DNA from: an uncultured Bacilli bacterium
GTDB lineage: Bacteria > Bacillota_I > Bacilli_A > RF39 > UBA660
Assembly (NCBI GenBank): GCA_910586295.1
Contig: CAJUGE010000072.1
Location: 1 to 36,118, forward strand
DNA: 36,118 nucleotides
Direction of reading: 5' to 3'
In this document: positions 1 to 7,594 of the stretch, piece after piece
Layout of the letters: each line of letters starts with the position of its first letter
How positions within the stretch are numbered: the stretch's first letter is position 1
Program-made: the position numbers and the translations under genes
Notes under the pieces: model-generated
The model's database searches: none
What the model was told of the DNA's origin: nothing
The model's input: only the letters and a program-made list of their open reading frames with translations

Positions 1-60
1 ATTATATCAAATTGTATTATAATAATCTATAGTGTAGAGTGTAAAGTTTTCAGTTTATTG

Positions 61-89
61 TTAGTTTTTTAATTATTATGTTATATAAT
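61..89 (+). promoter_or_regulatory. Probable promoter of the AAA+ ATPase gene
   Basis: A TATAAT -10 box lies at 84-89. A weak -35 (TTAGTT, 61-66) stands 17 bases upstream. The ribosome binding site AAGGATG is near 107-113, just before the ATG at 121. The rest of bases 1-120 is AT-rich and shows nothing else recognisable. Confidence 0.5.
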
Positions 90-120
90 AGTAATAGTTA
101 TGCTTAAGGATGTGTAGATT

Positions 121-1077
121 ATGAATAAAGATTTTGAAGTATTGGATTTTAATGAGTCAAAAAAAAGCTTTAGTGTGCTTGAAACTTATGGAGAAAATTT
201 AAGTAGAAAATCTTATATTACTAATCCTGCGATTGGTAGAGATAAAGAGATTAAAGAGATGATTCTTATTTTGCTTACTCCAGAGAAAAGTGCTATGTTA
301 GTAGGTAAGCCAGGTATAGGTAAGACTGCAATTGTTGAAGGACTTGCTTATAGAATGCAAAATGGTGATATACCAGAGGCTATTAAAGGTTATGAAATAA
401 TTAAGATAAATGTTTCTAGTTTGCTTGGTAACGTTCAAGGTGATGGTGGAGTTGTTGAGAATAAACTTCAAATTTTAGTTGATGAATTAAAGACTCAAGA
501 GAATATTATATTATTTATTGATGAAGCACATTTGCTTGTTAGTAGAAATACATCTAATTTGAATGTTGACTTTGCAAATATGTTAAAGCCTGGTTTGGAT
601 AGAGGAACTATTAAAATGATAGGAGCTACTACTACGGAGGAATATGATTCTTATATTTTAAGAGACCGTGCGTTTCTTAGAAGATTTCAAAAGGTTGATG
701 TGTGCGAGCCTTCTATAGATGATACTGTAAATATTTTAATGGGAACTTATCCTAAGCTAGAGAAGCAAAGTGGGGTGTTAATTCCTTATAGTGAATATCA
801 AAAACAAAAAATATTTAGGTTTATTACTGAATTTACTGATGAATATAAGAGAATTTATGAAATAGGAAATAGATATCCAGATATTGCTTTAACTCTTTTA
901 GGGAATGCTTTTAGTAATGCAGTTTTTGAGAATACTAATGAACTTAGAATAAGACACATTTATGAAGCTCTTAAAAACAGTAAGAATGTTTATCCTGATG
1001 CTAAAAGAAAAAGTTTAGTTGAGTTTAAGGATAAGTTTTCAGATATAATTGAAGAAGAAAATCTAGTTATGGATTAG
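121..1077 (+). CDS. Stand-alone ClpA/ClpB D1-type AAA+ ATPase
   Basis: This 318-residue protein matches the first AAA+ module (D1) of Clp/Hsp100 unfoldases. Walker A is GKPGIGKT (62-69), Walker B is LFIDEAH (131-137), sensor 1 is GATT (168-171), and an arginine-finger region RDRAFLRRF lies at 181-189. Helical material follows to the C-terminus. It lacks the N-terminal Clp repeat domain, the middle coiled coil and the second AAA+ domain, so it is about a third of the length of ClpB or ClpC. No IGF/LGF-type ClpP-docking loop was recognised. The gene stands alone, with about 400 bases of non-coding DNA after it, so the context gives no partner. An ATP-driven remodelling role is inferred; the substrate is unknown. 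Confidence 0.8.
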   Translation: MNKDFEVLDFNESKKSFSVLETYGENLSRKSYITNPAIGRDKEIKEMILILLTPEKSAMLVGKPGIGKTAIVEGLAYRMQNGDIPEAIKGYEIIKINVSSLLGNVQGDGGVVENKLQILVDELKTQENIILFIDEAHLLVSRNTSNLNVDFANMLKPGLDRGTIKMIGATTTEEYDSYILRDRAFLRRFQKVDVCEPSIDDTVNILMGTYPKLEKQSGVLIPYSEYQKQKIFRFITEFTDEYKRIYEIGNRYPDIALTLLGNAFSNAVFENTNELRIRHIYEALKNSKNVYPDAKRKSLVEFKDKFSDIIEEENLVMD

Positions 1078-1200
1078 GTTTTCTTTTTTGCTGTATTCAT
1101 ACGACAGTTGTTATTTTTATTTACTGTTCCTATGATTTTATTATTTTCTGTATTTAATATGGTATTTTTTCTAAAAAAATAAAAAAAGTTTTACCTTTTC

Positions 1201-1307
1201 AAAATTAAAAATTCAAGAATTTTTTAGATTTTTTTCGGCTTATCTGCGTTCGTGTTTTTCAAAAAAGGGTATAAAAATTAAAAATTGTGTATTCAAAATT
1301 AAAAATT
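1201..1307. repeat. Three copies of a 13-bp AT-rich direct repeat
   Basis: AAAATTAAAAATT occurs at 1201-1213, 1274-1286 and 1295-1307. It lies in the gene-free stretch 1078-1480, which is low-complexity AT-rich DNA with no credible ORF apart from the toxin leader that starts near 1373. Such repeats can arise by slippage, so no function is claimed. Confidence 0.5.
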
Positions 1308-1372
1308 GAGTAGTTTGCATTTTCTTTTTTTATGTGTTAATTTGTTAATTAGGAGCAATTAGTACCTATGTG

Positions 1373-1400
1373 TTTACCTTTTCTTCTAGATACGTATGAT
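1373..1400 (+). promoter_or_regulatory. Candidate promoter of the small toxin-like peptide
   Basis: TTTACC (1373-1378) and TATGAT (1395-1400) are separated by 16 bases. A leader of about 75 bases follows. A TGTTCA/TGAACA hairpin (1437-1442 with 1454-1459) sits just before the ribosome binding site at 1463-1469, so translation may be structure-limited. Confidence 0.45.
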
Positions 1401-1480
1401 GTACATCTTAGATTTACAAGTAGTATTATCAACTAGTGTTCACATGATGAAATTGAACATCAGGGGGAGAAAGGGTTATT

Positions 1481-1582
1481 ATGCAGAATAAGGACTTTAT
1501 ACATTGTGTGTTAGAGTACATTTGTGTAATTTTAATGCTCATACTGTTATTAGTTATGAGTATTAAAAAAAGACACCGTTAA
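1481..1582 (+). CDS. 33-residue hydrophobic peptide, type I toxin-like
   Basis: This is a very short ORF with a strong ribosome binding site (GGGGGAG, 1463-1469) 11 bases before its ATG. The peptide has a short polar N-terminus (MQNKDF), one hydrophobic helix over roughly residues 9-28 (rich in V, I, L and C), and a basic tail, KKRHR. That layout is typical of membrane-acting type I toxins such as TxpA, BsrG, Fst and the holin-like toxins. No sequence-level match to a named family could be made. Its 3' end, from codon 29 on, is overlapped by a converging antisense RNA with its own promoter and terminator. Alternative reading: an unrelated small membrane peptide. Confidence 0.6.
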   Translation: MQNKDFIHCVLEYICVILMLILLLVMSIKKRHR

Positions 1583-1632
1583 TTCGGTGTCTACCATATG
1601 TTGGTAGACATTTAGCAATGCTAAATGCTCCT
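1565..1632 (-). ncRNA. Candidate antisense RNA antitoxin of about 68 nt
   Basis: The minus strand carries a good promoter: TTGAAA (1662-1667), a 17-base spacer and TAATAT (1639-1644), giving an estimated start near 1632. The RNA would form three successive hairpins. Two are CATTTAGC/GCTAAATG (1609-1627) and GTCTACCA/TGGTAGAC (1589-1609). The third is the terminator stem AGACACCG/CGGTGTCT (1571-1592), followed by a run of seven U. Transcription therefore ends inside the last codons of the peptide gene. The RNA is complementary to the 3' end of the peptide mRNA, an arrangement known from RatA/txpA and SR4/bsrG in Bacillus. The transcript itself is inferred. Confidence 0.6.
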
Positions 1633-1638
1633 GTAAAA

Positions 1639-1667
1639 ATATTATCATATTTTATTTGATTTTTCAA
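1639..1667 (-). promoter_or_regulatory. Promoter of the antisense RNA
   Basis: TTGAAA, a 17-base spacer and TAATAT on the minus strand. The -10 occupies 1639-1644 and the -35 occupies 1662-1667. It is closer to consensus than the peptide promoter, as expected when the antitoxin RNA is made in excess. Confidence 0.6.
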
Positions 1668-1696
1668 TAATTGAATTAAAAAATTTAGGAGGGTTT

Positions 1697-2563
1697 ATGG
1701 AAAAAGTTATTGAAGTTAAGCATGTTACTAAGGAGATTGGTAATAATCTTATTATTGATGATGTTAGTTTTGCTTTAGAGGAAGGAAGAATTTACGGACT
1801 TGTAGGACAAAATGGAAGTGGAAAGTCGACACTTTTGAAAATTATTTTAGGACTTTATGATTCATCTGGAGAAGTGTTTATAAATGGAAAAAACTTAAGA
1901 AATAATTTTAGTGAGGCAATGAAATATGTAAGTGGTATTGTTGATTATGTAAGTTTTTATGATTATTTGACTGCTTATGAGAATGTTAGATATTTTTCTA
2001 TGGTTTATGATGTTCATTTTAGTAAGGTAAGAGAAGTGCTCGATTTGGTTGGTTTAGATGCTAAAGATAAGAAACCTGTGAGTAAATATTCACTTGGTAT
2101 GAAGCAAAGGCTTGGTATAGCTATTTCTCTTTTGAAAGAACCTAAGGTTTTAATATTAGATGAGCCTATGAATGGTTTAGATCCAATAGGGATTGCAGAA
2201 CTTAGAAAATTACTTTTGAGTTTTAAAGATAAAACTATTATTATTTCGTCACATATCATTTCGGAAATTGAAAAAATTGTTGATGAGGTGCTATTTATTA
2301 ATAATGGTAAAATTATTAGAAAGAGCATAAAGAGAGAAGATGATAGAATACCAATATTATTTAGAGTTAATGATTATGAGAGTGCTGCTAAGGTTTTGGA
2401 TAATCCATTACTTAATGAGGAAAAAGCTATTTATATGAATGATTTAGAAGTTGCAGAAGCAGTTAATAAATTATCAAAAAGCGATATTGATGTTTATAGA
2501 GTAGAATCCGAGTCATTAGAAAGTGAACTCCTTAGGATGTTAGAAGGTGTTAATAATGATTGA
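1697..2563 (+). CDS. ABC transporter ATP-binding protein
   Basis: This is a 288-residue nucleotide-binding subunit of an ABC exporter. Walker A is GQNGSGKS (about 37-44), the signature reads YSLGMKQR in place of LSGGQ, and Walker B is VLILDEP. The YSLGMKQR signature and the roughly 70-residue C-terminal extension are usual in CcmA/BcrA-like ATPases that energise two-gene exporters. The ATG follows AGGAGGG with four bases between. The next gene, a membrane permease, starts inside its last codons, so the two are translationally coupled and should form one complex. The substrate is unknown; peptide, antibiotic or lipid export is possible. Confidence 0.9.
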   Translation: MEKVIEVKHVTKEIGNNLIIDDVSFALEEGRIYGLVGQNGSGKSTLLKIILGLYDSSGEVFINGKNLRNNFSEAMKYVSGIVDYVSFYDYLTAYENVRYFSMVYDVHFSKVREVLDLVGLDAKDKKPVSKYSLGMKQRLGIAISLLKEPKVLILDEPMNGLDPIGIAELRKLLLSFKDKTIIISSHIISEIEKIVDEVLFINNGKIIRKSIKREDDRIPILFRVNDYESAAKVLDNPLLNEEKAIYMNDLEVAEAVNKLSKSDIDVYRVESESLESELLRMLEGVNND

Positions 2564-3506
2564 ATTGATTTTTGCGGAGCTTTATAAAGAGAGTAGGAAG
2601 GCTAGTTTTAAAGTGTTTACTTTGTTGATTATATTTGTGAGTATTTTTAGTTTAATTCTTATTAATAAAAATATCAGTTTAGAAAGTGAACAAATAGTTA
2701 GTTATCCACAATATTCTTTAGGGGAATATAAGGAAGTAAATAAGTATGGAAGTTATGAACAATATTTAGAGGATTATGCTAATTATGAGCAAATAATTGA
2801 GAAAGAAATTAAAAAGAGTACGAGTAACAGTAATTCAAAGATTAAAATTTTGTTTAGCTATTATCCTATGTTTCTTTTTGCAATTGGATTAATAACGATT
2901 TTTGTTTCTTTTCATATTTTGAGTTACGATTTTCAAAATAAGAGTATTAGATATTTATTTATGTCAGATAAAGGGCGAGTTAAAGTTTTATTTTCTAAAA
3001 TATTTGCTAGTGTTTTAATTTCAATATTTTTTGCGATAGTTTTGTTTTTTGTATACTTATTTATGTTGAGTTTGCTTACAAGAGAAAACATTTTTTTAGA
3101 AGGTATTTATATTTTTATAGGTGAATCATTAAAATTAATTCCTATAGTTCTTTATTATTTTGTTAAGACATTCTTTTATATATTTTTAATGGCATTCACT
3201 TCAGTAATCACGATATTTTTGACTATTTGTTTTAGAGGAAGTACAATTGCTTTAATTATATCTAATGTTATATATTTTTGTTCGTTACTTTTTAGTCAAT
3301 TATTTTTTAGTTATGGTTATACTTTTATAAAATATACTTTTCTTCCTTATATGGATTTTACGTATTTTGAAAAACCGTCAAGTGTTGCATTAAATAATCT
3401 TATATATAATCTTGATTTATCTTTAGTAAATGCATTTAGTATAATGTCTGTATATGGTTTGCTATTTATTATTCTTTCACTAAAATTTATTAAAAGAGAT
3501 GTCTAA
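2556..3506 (+). CDS. ABC-2 type transporter permease
   Basis: This is a 316-residue membrane protein. One helix lies near residues 15-35, followed by a polar extracytoplasmic loop of about 70 residues and then five or so further helices, the ABC-2 permease pattern. The ATG at 2556 is preferred over an in-frame GTG at 2547 because AGAAGGTG at 2542-2549 then serves as its ribosome binding site. The start overlaps the upstream ATPase gene by eight bases. It is the membrane partner of that ATPase. The substrate cannot be told. Confidence 0.85.
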   Translation: MIELIFAELYKESRKASFKVFTLLIIFVSIFSLILINKNISLESEQIVSYPQYSLGEYKEVNKYGSYEQYLEDYANYEQIIEKEIKKSTSNSNSKIKILFSYYPMFLFAIGLITIFVSFHILSYDFQNKSIRYLFMSDKGRVKVLFSKIFASVLISIFFAIVLFFVYLFMLSLLTRENIFLEGIYIFIGESLKLIPIVLYYFVKTFFYIFLMAFTSVITIFLTICFRGSTIALIISNVIYFCSLLFSQLFFSYGYTFIKYTFLPYMDFTYFEKPSSVALNNLIYNLDLSLVNAFSIMSVYGLLFIILSLKFIKRDV

Positions 3507-3601
3507 ATAAAAAATAAATATAAATATTTGGATTCTTAAAAATTATTATAAATGTATATAGAAAGATGATTCCTGCTTTTATAAGGGCTATGAAATTTTG
3601 G

Positions 3602-3642
3602 ACTTAAGATACTCAAAAATAGCATTTTTGTTAACTTTAAGT
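3602..3642. repeat. Imperfect intergenic hairpin
   Basis: ACTTAA...TTAAGT encloses CAAAAAT/ATTTTTG around an AGC loop. It lies between the convergent ABC permease and cotJC genes, just before the shared terminator. No function is assigned. Confidence 0.4.
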
Positions 3643-3645
3643 ATT

Positions 3646-3688
3646 AAAAAAGCATATCTCAAGATATAAATCTTCGATATGTTTTTTA
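3646..3688. terminator. Bidirectional rho-independent terminator
   Basis: CATATC (3653-3658) pairs with GATATG (3676-3681), with AAGAT/ATCTT stacked inside. The stem has an A-tract on the left and a T-tract on the right. It can end both the ABC exporter transcript and the converging cotJ transcript, whose last stop codon is at 3692. Confidence 0.8.
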
Positions 3689-3691
3689 TTT

Positions 3692-4249
3692 TTACATTCC
3701 TTGTTTTTTGTAATAATCGTGTAATTCTTTAAATCTATTAAAGTGAACAATTTCTCTTTGTCTTAAGAAACTTAGTGGTGCGAGTAAGTCTTGATCTGAT
3801 GTTAAATCCATTAAGTTTTCATAAACTGCTTGTGCTTTCTTTTCAGCTGCCATGTCTTCTTGTAAATCTACGATTGGATTTCCTGTAATATTTATATAAG
3901 CAGTTGTAAATGGTATACCATTAGAATCACTAGGAAATACTCCTTTTTTATGTTCTACGTAATGAGTATCTAATCCAGCATTTTTTAATTCTTCTATACT
4001 AGCATCTTTTATTAGTTGTCTTACCATAGTAGAAATCATTTCTACATGACCTAGTTCTTCTGTTGCAATGTCAGAAAGTAAGGCTCTTCCTTTTTCGTCT
4101 GGCATAGAAAATCTTTGACATAAGTATCTTATAGAAGCTGCAAGTTCTCCGTTTGGCCCTCCTAGTTGTTGATTAAGTAATTTAGCCATTTTTAAGTCTT
4201 TTTTTCTTATGTTAATAGGGTATTCTAGCATTTTTTCATATTTAAACAT
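3692..4249 (-). CDS. cotJC: Spore coat protein CotJC, manganese-catalase family
   Basis: This 185-residue protein has a ferritin-like four-helix fold of the manganese catalase family and is known as CotJC in spore coats. The dimetal ligands expected from the family are visible: E35, E65 with H68 in the ATEELGHVEM motif, E136, and H169 in REIVHFNRF. The active site therefore looks intact, and peroxide removal in the coat is a reasonable inference. The length is close to B. subtilis CotJC. Its ATG overlaps the end of the upstream cotJA-cotJB fusion by one base (TAATG type), so the two are one operon. Expression in the mother cell under a sporulation sigma factor is expected, but no such promoter was recognised. 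Confidence 0.92.
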   Translation of the reverse strand: MFKYEKMLEYPINIRKKDLKMAKLLNQQLGGPNGELAASIRYLCQRFSMPDEKGRALLSDIATEELGHVEMISTMVRQLIKDASIEELKNAGLDTHYVEHKKGVFPSDSNGIPFTTAYINITGNPIVDLQEDMAAEKKAQAVYENLMDLTSDQDLLAPLSFLRQREIVHFNRFKELHDYYKKQGM

Positions 4250-4857
4250 TAATTCTTACCTCCTTCATTCATCCAAGGCCATGGATTTTTATTCCATTTG
4301 TATTCACTATAATATTCTGTTTCAGTTAGACATAATGGACCATAATTTTTTTCATATATTTCTTTCATTTTTTTAAGTTCTTTAGAAGCATTTCTAAATT
4401 CGTAATAGATTTTTTCGTCTTTAGGGTTAATATCTAAATAGAGTCCCAAATCTATTACTTTAAAGGTTAATTCTTGGATTTTTAAAAGTAGTTCATCTTT
4501 TTCACCACTTACAATAACTTTATAAATATAGTTTTTATATGGCTCGTAGAGACTTGTGAACATATTTCCTTTGTTTAGTCCTTCTTTGGCAGAAAATAAT
4601 TCATCTTTAGCTCTTATGTTATTCACATTAATATTTCCTATATTTACTTTAACGTCTGTGTCCCATTCGTTAGATTTGTAGTTATTTTCGTAGATGTTTT
4701 TTTCAAAGTCATTTTTGATATTAAATTTAGTTAAATCAATGTCGTTGTGTTCATGATTTTTGAAATCATAATCGTAGTCATAATCATTATTTATAATTTT
4801 CTTTTCTTCGTTAATGTATTTAATCTTGTTATCTCTTTCATCATAATACATTTTCAT
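4249..4857 (-). CDS. cotJB: Fused CotJA-CotJB spore coat protein
   Basis: This is a 202-residue protein in three parts. Residues 1-85 are polar and low in complexity (including a DYDYDYDF run) with no recognised domain. Residues 88-110 (ELFSAKEGLNKGNMFTSLYEPY) resemble the C-terminal core of CotJA, where B. subtilis has SPKEALKKGTLWKALYDPY. Residues 120-197 are CotJB: helix, then GLYLDINP, then NYGPL, ending in NKNPWPWMN. CotJB alone is usually about 85 residues, and cotJA and cotJB are normally separate genes. The ribosome binding site TAGGAGGG is well placed before the ATG. The protein probably assembles with CotJC in the coat. The CotJA assignment rests on a short motif. Confidence 0.85.
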   Translation of the reverse strand: MKMYYDERDNKIKYINEEKKIINNDYDYDYDFKNHEHNDIDLTKFNIKNDFEKNIYENNYKSNEWDTDVKVNIGNINVNNIRAKDELFSAKEGLNKGNMFTSLYEPYKNYIYKVIVSGEKDELLLKIQELTFKVIDLGLYLDINPKDEKIYYEFRNASKELKKMKEIYEKNYGPLCLTETEYYSEYKWNKNPWPWMNEGGKN

Positions 4858-5002
4858 CCCTCCTAAAGTATTTTATGAAAGGCTATTTTTATTGTAAGGG
4901 CTAATAACTATTTGTAATAAAAATATATAAAATGTGTAAAAGATATAAAATACTCTTGCATTAAATCTGAAACTATGTAAAAATTAATTATAGGTGAGAT
5001 AT

Positions 5003-5452
5003 ATGGATTATAAAATAACATCAAACTCAGATGTAGATACAATTGAGTTGGCTCAGAATATTGAGAGTGAAAAATTTCCTAATATGGTTATATGCTTAGA
5101 AGGAGATTTAGGAAGTGGTAAGACTTTGTTTACTAAAGCTTTTGCTAAATCTATGGGTATTATAGATAATATAACGTCTCCGACTTTTAATATTATTAAA
5201 GAATATGAGGGAGAGTTAAAATTATTTCATATGGATGTCTATAGGCTTAGTGAGGTTAAGGAAGATTTAGGTATTACAGAGTATTTTAAGAGAGGTGGAG
5301 TTACCATTATTGAATGGTCAGATTTAATTCCAGATTTACTACCTAAGAAAAGACTTGATATTAAAATTAAAATAGTAGGAGAGAATAAGAGAATCTTTCA
5401 GATTGTCCCTAGAGGAGAAGAATATGAGGATTTATGTGAGAGAGTTTTATAG
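5003..5452 (+). CDS. tsaE: tRNA t6A biosynthesis ATPase TsaE
   Basis: This 149-residue P-loop ATPase belongs to the bacterial t6A complex (TsaB-TsaD-TsaE). Walker A is GDLGSGKT (34-41), followed by the family motif TSPTFNI and then HMDVYRL and IEWSD. TsaE is needed for turnover of the complex that places threonylcarbamoyl on A37 of tRNAs reading ANN codons. ATG 5003 is chosen over GTG 4994 because TAGGTGAG at 4991-4998 is its ribosome binding site. It heads a group with tsaB, rimI and tsaD on the same strand. Confidence 0.93.
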   Translation: MDYKITSNSDVDTIELAQNIESEKFPNMVICLEGDLGSGKTLFTKAFAKSMGIIDNITSPTFNIIKEYEGELKLFHMDVYRLSEVKEDLGITEYFKRGGVTIIEWSDLIPDLLPKKRLDIKIKIVGENKRIFQIVPRGEEYEDLCERVL

Positions 5453-5469
5453 TCTTTCTTTTTTTTTGC
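5438..5469 (+). terminator. Possible weak terminator at the end of tsaE
   Basis: GAGAGA near the tsaE stop can pair with TCTTTC, followed by nine T. The stem is only six pairs with one G-U. It may reduce rather than stop readthrough into tsaB, which has an extended -10 (TGGTAGAAT) just upstream. Confidence 0.35.
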
Positions 5470-5506
5470 TTGTAAATATGGTAGAATGTAGGTAGGAAGT
5501 GGTTTT

Positions 5507-6043
5507 ATGTATACTTTATTTTTGGATACACATGGTAGTGAGATTATTGTTAGTTTGTTTGACGGTGATAGGTTGTTTCAGAAGAGACAAGAAAGCGAGT
5601 ATAGTCATGCAAAGTTTTTGTGTCCTATGATAGATAGTTTACTAAAAGAAAATAATTTGACTGTGAAAAATATTAACGAGATAGTTGTCATTAATGGTCC
5701 TGGTAGCTTTACTGGTCTTAGAATAGGACTTAGTGTTGCTAAGGTAATGGCTTATTCTTTAAATATTCCTATTAAGGTAATTTCTACTTTAAAGGCTTGT
5801 TTAATAAGCGATGAGATAGATGATAAGAAAATGGCTGTTATTGAAGATAATAAGGGATATTATATATGTATTAATGGTTTAGATGAAAAGTATGTGGAGG
5901 ATATAAGTTCTTATAATGATTATAGAGTTGTTCCAGAGAAAATAGATGTTAGAAAAGTGATAAATTATTCTAAGAATATAGAGACTGTTAATTCACATTT
6001 AGTTAGAGCTAATTATGTTAAACTAATCGAGGCTGAGAAGTGA
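5507..6043 (+). CDS. tsaB: t6A complex subunit TsaB (short form)
   Basis: This 178-residue protein has the ASKHA-fold N-terminal half of TsaB, with the hallmark GPGSFTGLRIGLS (about residues 64-76). TsaB is an inactive paralogue that supports TsaD. Typical TsaB proteins are about 220-240 residues; this one lacks part of the C-terminal lobe, as seen in some compact genomes. The ATG follows GGAAGTGG. Its stop overlaps the GTG start of rimI by three bases, so translation is coupled. Confidence 0.92.
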   Translation: MYTLFLDTHGSEIIVSLFDGDRLFQKRQESEYSHAKFLCPMIDSLLKENNLTVKNINEIVVINGPGSFTGLRIGLSVAKVMAYSLNIPIKVISTLKACLISDEIDDKKMAVIEDNKGYYICINGLDEKYVEDISSYNDYRVVPEKIDVRKVINYSKNIETVNSHLVRANYVKLIEAEK

Positions 6044-6375
6044 TAGATAGAATTAAGTTAGATGATTATAAGTTTAAATATTCTTATGAGGATGTTGGTT
6101 TTATTACAGTTGAGGAGACTTTGGATGTTATTAATATTATAGATGTTTTTGTGAGTGAGAGAAGAAGAAAAGAAGGAATAGCAAGTAAGATTTTGAGTGT
6201 AGTTATAAATGATTATAAAGATAGAACTGTTAGGTTTATGCTTGAGGTAAGAGAAGGGAACGTTCCAGCGATTAAGCTATATGAGAAATTTGGTTTTAAA
6301 GTTATTCATATAAGATATAAGTATTATAAGACAGAGAATGCTTTGATTATGGAAAGAGTGAGTGATAATAAATGA
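6040..6375 (+). CDS. rimI: GNAT N-acetyltransferase, RimI-like
   Basis: This 111-residue GNAT-fold protein ends with the RimI pattern VREGNVPAIKLYEKFGF. The acetyl-CoA loop is recognisable as RRKEGIAS (family consensus R/Q-x-x-G-x-G/A). RimI acetylates the N-terminus of ribosomal protein S18 in E. coli; the gene commonly sits beside tsaB/tsaD. It is shorter than the usual 140-150 residues. It starts with GTG inside the tsaB stop and ends inside the tsaD start, so three genes overlap in series. The substrate here is inferred from family and neighbours. Confidence 0.88.
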   Translation: MIDRIKLDDYKFKYSYEDVGFITVEETLDVINIIDVFVSERRRKEGIASKILSVVINDYKDRTVRFMLEVREGNVPAIKLYEKFGFKVIHIRYKYYKTENALIMERVSDNK

Positions 6376-7373
6376 AAGATGTTTATATTTTAGCTATAGA
6401 GAGTAGTTGTGATGAGACAAGTGTTAGTATTGTTAAGAATGGTAGAGATGATATTGCTACTACTGTTAATTCTCAAATAGATGTTCATACTTTGTATGGA
6501 GGAGTGGTTCCTGAACTTGCTAGTAGATTACATTTAGAGAATATTACTCTTGTTATAGATAAAACTTTGAAGAAGGCGAATATGAGTGTAGAAGATATGT
6601 CTGCAATTGCAGTTACTTATAGTCCTGGACTTCTAGGAAGTCTGTTAGTAGGACTAGAGGCGGCTAAGGCTTTGAGTTTAGTTTATAATAAGCCATTTAT
6701 TAAAGTTAACCATATGATGGGACATATAGCTGCAAATAATATAGGAAGAGAGCTTAAGTATCCTTTGGTTTCTCTTGTTATAAGTGGTGGACACACAGAT
6801 TTAATGTATATGGAGAAGGAGGGGAGTATTAAATATTTAGGTCGAACTTTAGATGATGCTGTTGGTGAATGCTTTGATAAGGTTGCTAGAATTTTAGATA
6901 TGCCTTATCCTGGAGGACCTAATGTTGAAAAGTGTGCAGAAAACGGAAAGAATGTAGTGCCTATGCCTAAGTTGTTAGAGGATGGAAGTTTGAATTTTAG
7001 TTTTAGTGGAATTAAGAGTCATGTTAATAATTTGGTGCATAATGCAAAACAAAGAGGAGGAAGTGTAGTTAAAGAGGATGTTGCATGTTCTTTTCAAATC
7101 GCGGTTACGGATTCTTTAGTTAGTAAGACTAGACAAGCAATAAGAGAGACTGGCGTTAAATATTTGAGTATTGCAGGAGGAGTAGCAGCTAGTAGTTTTA
7201 TTAGAGAGAAGCTTACTAAGATGTGTGAGGAAGAAGGGGTAAAGGTTTTTATTCCAGAGAAGAAGTATTGTACAGATAATGCAACTATGATAGGTGCGGC
7301 TGCTTATATGCTTTATAAAAATCAAGAATTTAGTGGACTCGATGTGAATGCAAGTAGTCAAGGTGATTTATAG
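6372..7373 (+). CDS. tsaD: t6A transferase TsaD
   Basis: This is a 333-residue, full-length TsaD (Gcp/YgjD/Kae1 family), the catalytic subunit that transfers threonylcarbamoyl to A37 of tRNA. Visible motifs are AIESSCDETS (8-17), the metal-binding HMMGH (H114, H118), SGGHTDL, and the C-terminal CTDNATMIGAAAY with the third metal ligand. Its ATG overlaps the rimI stop (ATGA). With tsaE and tsaB it completes the tRNA-modifying complex. The threonylcarbamoyl-AMP synthase TsaC is not in this window. Confidence 0.96.
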   Translation: MKDVYILAIESSCDETSVSIVKNGRDDIATTVNSQIDVHTLYGGVVPELASRLHLENITLVIDKTLKKANMSVEDMSAIAVTYSPGLLGSLLVGLEAAKALSLVYNKPFIKVNHMMGHIAANNIGRELKYPLVSLVISGGHTDLMYMEKEGSIKYLGRTLDDAVGECFDKVARILDMPYPGGPNVEKCAENGKNVVPMPKLLEDGSLNFSFSGIKSHVNNLVHNAKQRGGSVVKEDVACSFQIAVTDSLVSKTRQAIRETGVKYLSIAGGVAASSFIREKLTKMCEEEGVKVFIPEKKYCTDNATMIGAAAYMLYKNQEFSGLDVNASSQGDL

Positions 7374-7379
7374 CTTTTT

Positions 7380-7411
7380 AAAGTGGCCTTAGTTGGTTAC
7401 TTTTTAGTTTT
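7380..7411 (+). terminator. Terminator after tsaD
   Basis: AAAGTGGCC (7380-7388) pairs with GGTTACTTT (7395-7403), nine pairs with two G-U, followed by TTTAGTTTT. It ends the t6A operon. Confidence 0.75.
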
Positions 7412-7538
7412 ATTTAATTCGAAAAATTTATAGTTAGCTTCATAATTTTGATATTTAATAAAAAAATATTCGTTACTTTGTAAATATTGTGTTTCCTCAA
7501 AATGAATTCCGATAATTAAGCTTAATTTTAAGTTGTAC

Positions 7539-7567
7539 TTGAAAAACATTGTAATTTGTAATAAAAT
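7539..7567 (+). promoter_or_regulatory. Promoter of the exported protein gene
   Basis: TTGAAA (7539-7544) and TAAAAT (7562-7567) with a 17-base spacer. The start ATG at 7595 follows ACGGAGGT. Confidence 0.6.
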
Positions 7568-7594
7568 TAAAGTAGGGAAAGTACGGAGGTATTT

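Noticed and set aside
4858..5002. A sporulation sigma-E or sigma-K promoter for the cotJ operon.
   Set aside because: The region is AT-rich and no match to either consensus could be defended, although such control is expected for cotJ genes.
7116..7361. A reading frame of 81 codons on the minus strand inside tsaD.
   Set aside because: It lies wholly within a conserved gene, has no ribosome binding site and encodes no recognisable protein. Other antisense frames inside real genes were left out for the same reason.
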